Shown: piece by piece, positions 4,768 through 6,129 of the stretch
Layout: every line of letters begins with the position of its first letter
How positions within the stretch are numbered: the stretch's first letter is position 1
Assembly: GCA_024636105.1 (NCBI GenBank)
Contig: JAGXHO010000187.1
Location: forward strand, 1-6,129
DNA from: Trueperaceae bacterium
GTDB taxonomy: Bacteria; Deinococcota; Deinococci; Deinococcales; Trueperaceae
Reading direction: 5' to 3'
DNA: 6,129 nt
Translations under genes and position numbers: made by a program
Notes under the pieces: model-generated
Told to the model about the DNA's origin: nothing
Database searches by the model: none
What the model saw: the letters and a program-made list of their open reading frames with translations, nothing else

Positions 4768-6129
4768 CAGGGGTCTCCTTCCGCACCGACGGGGGCGGTG
4801 TGGGCGAGCGGGCGGTACGGGTGGCCGGTCCAGGGCAACCCGAGGTGGCCCGCGAACTCGAGGGTGTTGAGGCGAACGCCGTGGACCAGGACGCCCATCG
4901 CGGCGAGCACCACGTTGAGCGCATGGCCGAAGAACAGCACCAGCGCGGCGAGCACGCCGCCGAGCGGGCCGCCGATGCCGATGCCGGCGGCGAGGTCGTT
5001 GAAGGCGCCGGCGACCGCGAACGTCGCGGCGCCCACGGCGAACAGGCGCACGTACGAGACGACGTCGACGAAGTTGTTGACCAACGTCAGCGGCAACAGC
5101 GCGTGCTGGAACCACTCCTTGCGCAGAAGCCGCCACGGGGTGCTGAACGCGACGATGGCCGCCACCCCGACCCCGAACGCCCACCCGGCCGCGACCGGGA
5201 ACGGATCGTCGAGCACCAGCTGGCGCGCCAGGAAGTACATGGTCCACGTGGTGGCGATCCAACCGAGGTCGGCGAGCGCGCGCAGCGAGCCGGCGAAGCG
5301 CACCGCGTTCCAGGCATGCGCCAGGGTCAGCTGCACCGCCCCGATGGCGAACGAGAGCCCGATCAGGTTCCGCTCCTCGGTCAGCCAATCGAGCCGCAGC
5401 CGCGCCAGCGCCGATGGCAGCACCGCCATCCCGAACACGTTGCCGCTCGCGAGGCCCCAGGCGATCGTGGCGATCGACAGCAGCCGCAAGAGCGCCACCA
5501 CGCGCGGGGTCGCCGGGCGCATGCGGCGCACGACCAGCTCGGTCAACAGCAGGAACACCAGGCCATACCCCGCGTCGCCGACGATCATCGCGAAGAAGAG
5601 GCTGAAGAAGAGCAGGAACGGGACGCTGACGTCGACGTGGCCGTACGCCGGCACCACGCCCAGGAACTCGAACAGCGCGCCGATGGGGCGCACCCACCGG
5701 GGGTTTCGCAGGAGCGTCGGCGCCTCGTCCGCGTCGTCGACCTCGCGCACCCACAGCCCCCAGCCCTCGGCGCCGGCGACCGCGCGCAGGCGCGCGACCT
5801 CGTCCACCGGCACGAAGCCGCGCAGCACGTCGACCGCGCCCACGTGCCCCATGCTCGCGCGCGCCTCCTCGACCTGCAGCGTCTCCTCGGCGTGCCGCAA
5901 CCACCGCTCCACGGCGCCACGGGCGTCGGCCAACTGGGTCAAGCGGGCGCGCGTCGCTTGCAGCGCGCGATCGACCTCGTCGATCTCCTCGGCCAGGCGC
6001 GCCGGCGCCTCGGTCGGCAGCGCCACCTCGTCGAGCAAGTGCACGGCGTCGACCGTGGCCGCGCGACCGACCAACGCCAGGGCGCGCTCGTGCCGATCGC
6101 CCCCGAGCGCGACCCACACTCCGCCGGGC
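4767..6129 (-). CDS. ntpI: V-type ATP synthase/ATPase subunit I (a-subunit/116-kDa family), N-terminus beyond right edge
   Basis: The membrane stator subunit of a V/A-type ATPase: it anchors the peripheral stalks and supplies the two ion half-channels against the K ring. Numbering from the in-frame GTG at 6119, residues 1-130 are the end of the soluble domain with a likely coiled coil at about 38-88. PTLLRNPRWVRPI (134-146) is the typical entry to the membrane domain. Seven or eight helices follow, beginning with FLLFFSLFFAMIVGDAGYG (168-186). VVSYVRLFAVG (353-363) holds the putative essential arginine R358 facing the rotor carboxylate, and FFGHALNVVL with VHGVRLNTLEF (396-422) holds the second channel arginine R416. 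Both are conserved. The frame stays open to the edge (codons PGG precede the GTG). Full-length family members usually have 600 or more residues, so the GTG is not taken as the start and roughly 150-200 residues should lie outside. The stop overlaps the ntpK start by one base. Confidence 0.93.
   Translation of the reverse strand, partial: PGGVWVALGGDRHERALALVGRAATVDAVHLLDEVALPTEAPARLAEEIDEVDRALQATRARLTQLADARGAVERWLRHAEETLQVEEARASMGHVGAVDVLRGFVPVDEVARLRAVAGAEGWGLWVREVDDADEAPTLLRNPRWVRPIGALFEFLGVVPAYGHVDVSVPFLLFFSLFFAMIVGDAGYGLVFLLLTELVVRRMRPATPRVVALLRLLSIATIAWGLASGNVFGMAVLPSALARLRLDWLTEERNLIGLSFAIGAVQLTLAHAWNAVRFAGSLRALADLGWIATTWTMYFLARQLVLDDPFPVAAGWAFGVGVAAIVAFSTPWRLLRKEWFQHALLPLTLVNNFVDVVSYVRLFAVGAATFAVAGAFNDLAAGIGIGGPLGGVLAALVLFFGHALNVVLAAMGVLVHGVRLNTLEFAGHLGLPWTGHPYRPLAHTAPVGAEGDP
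4774..4780 (-). promoter_or_regulatory. Ribosome binding site of ntpK inside the end of the subunit I gene
   Basis: On the minus strand AAGGAGA precedes ATG 4767 by 6 bases, within the last codons of subunit I. Together with the TGATG overlap it fixes the K start and allows high K synthesis, which suits a ring needing many copies per complex. Confidence 0.65.

Noticed and set aside
4300..6117. A 605-codon minus-strand frame that would fuse an Arg/Ala/Gly-rich upstream part to subunit K
   Set aside because: The upstream part is the wrong-frame shadow of the subunit I gene. The K protein has its own ATG at 4767 with a Shine-Dalgarno, and its length of 155 residues matches the family.
1..6129. 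CRISPR arrays, tRNA or rRNA genes, transposase or integrase genes
   Set aside because: No spaced repeats, cloverleaf sequences, rRNA-like stretches or recombinase motifs were seen on either strand.

Overview
The window is GC-rich bacterial DNA with three blocks. The phylum cannot be fixed from 6 kb. The V/A-type ATPase genes (not F-type), the long open shadow frames and the codon bias fit a high-GC non-model bacterium, for example a Myxococcota- or Planctomycetota-like lineage, but this is inference only.

Left block (1-1409, minus strand): a serine hydrolase of the beta-lactamase/penicillin-binding-protein-like class C family. Its C-terminus runs off the left edge. The mature enzyme is intact in one frame with STTK, YSN and HLG motifs. 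Its signal peptide (1409 to about 1330) lies in a different frame, and a TAG at 1332-1330 closes the enzyme frame just upstream. A single-base deletion near 1325-1332, real or a sequencing error, explains this.

Spacer (1428-1773): it holds a decayed copy of the 3' end of a V-ATPase subunit K gene (1481-1588, minus). Its first 49 bases match the 3' end of the intact ntpK at 4300-4348 at 44 positions. The codon for the ion-binding glutamate is an alanine codon in this copy.

Middle block (1774-4205, plus strand): two co-directional genes 101 bases apart, an FAD-dependent monooxygenase of the PHBH-like class and a phosphotransferase with an aminoglycoside-phosphotransferase/ecdysteroid-kinase-like fold. 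They may act as a hydroxylate-then-phosphorylate pair on a small molecule, but no substrate can be read from the sequence. The pair is bracketed by the intact ntpK and its decayed 3' copy in the same orientation, which suggests a relic insertion or duplication next to the ATPase operon.

Right block (4300-6129, minus strand): the end of a V/A-type ATPase operon. Subunit I (N-terminus beyond the right edge) overlaps subunit K by one base (TGATG). They form the membrane sector: I supplies the stator half-channel arginine and K the rotor ring. A hairpin in the 94-base convergent gap (4206-4299) may end transcription from both sides.

The strongest unusual observations are the ntpK 3'-end duplication, the two-gene module between the copies, and the frameshift that separates the hydrolase from its signal peptide. 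I see no convincing new defence or mobile system, and no CRISPR, tRNA, rRNA, transposase or integrase.
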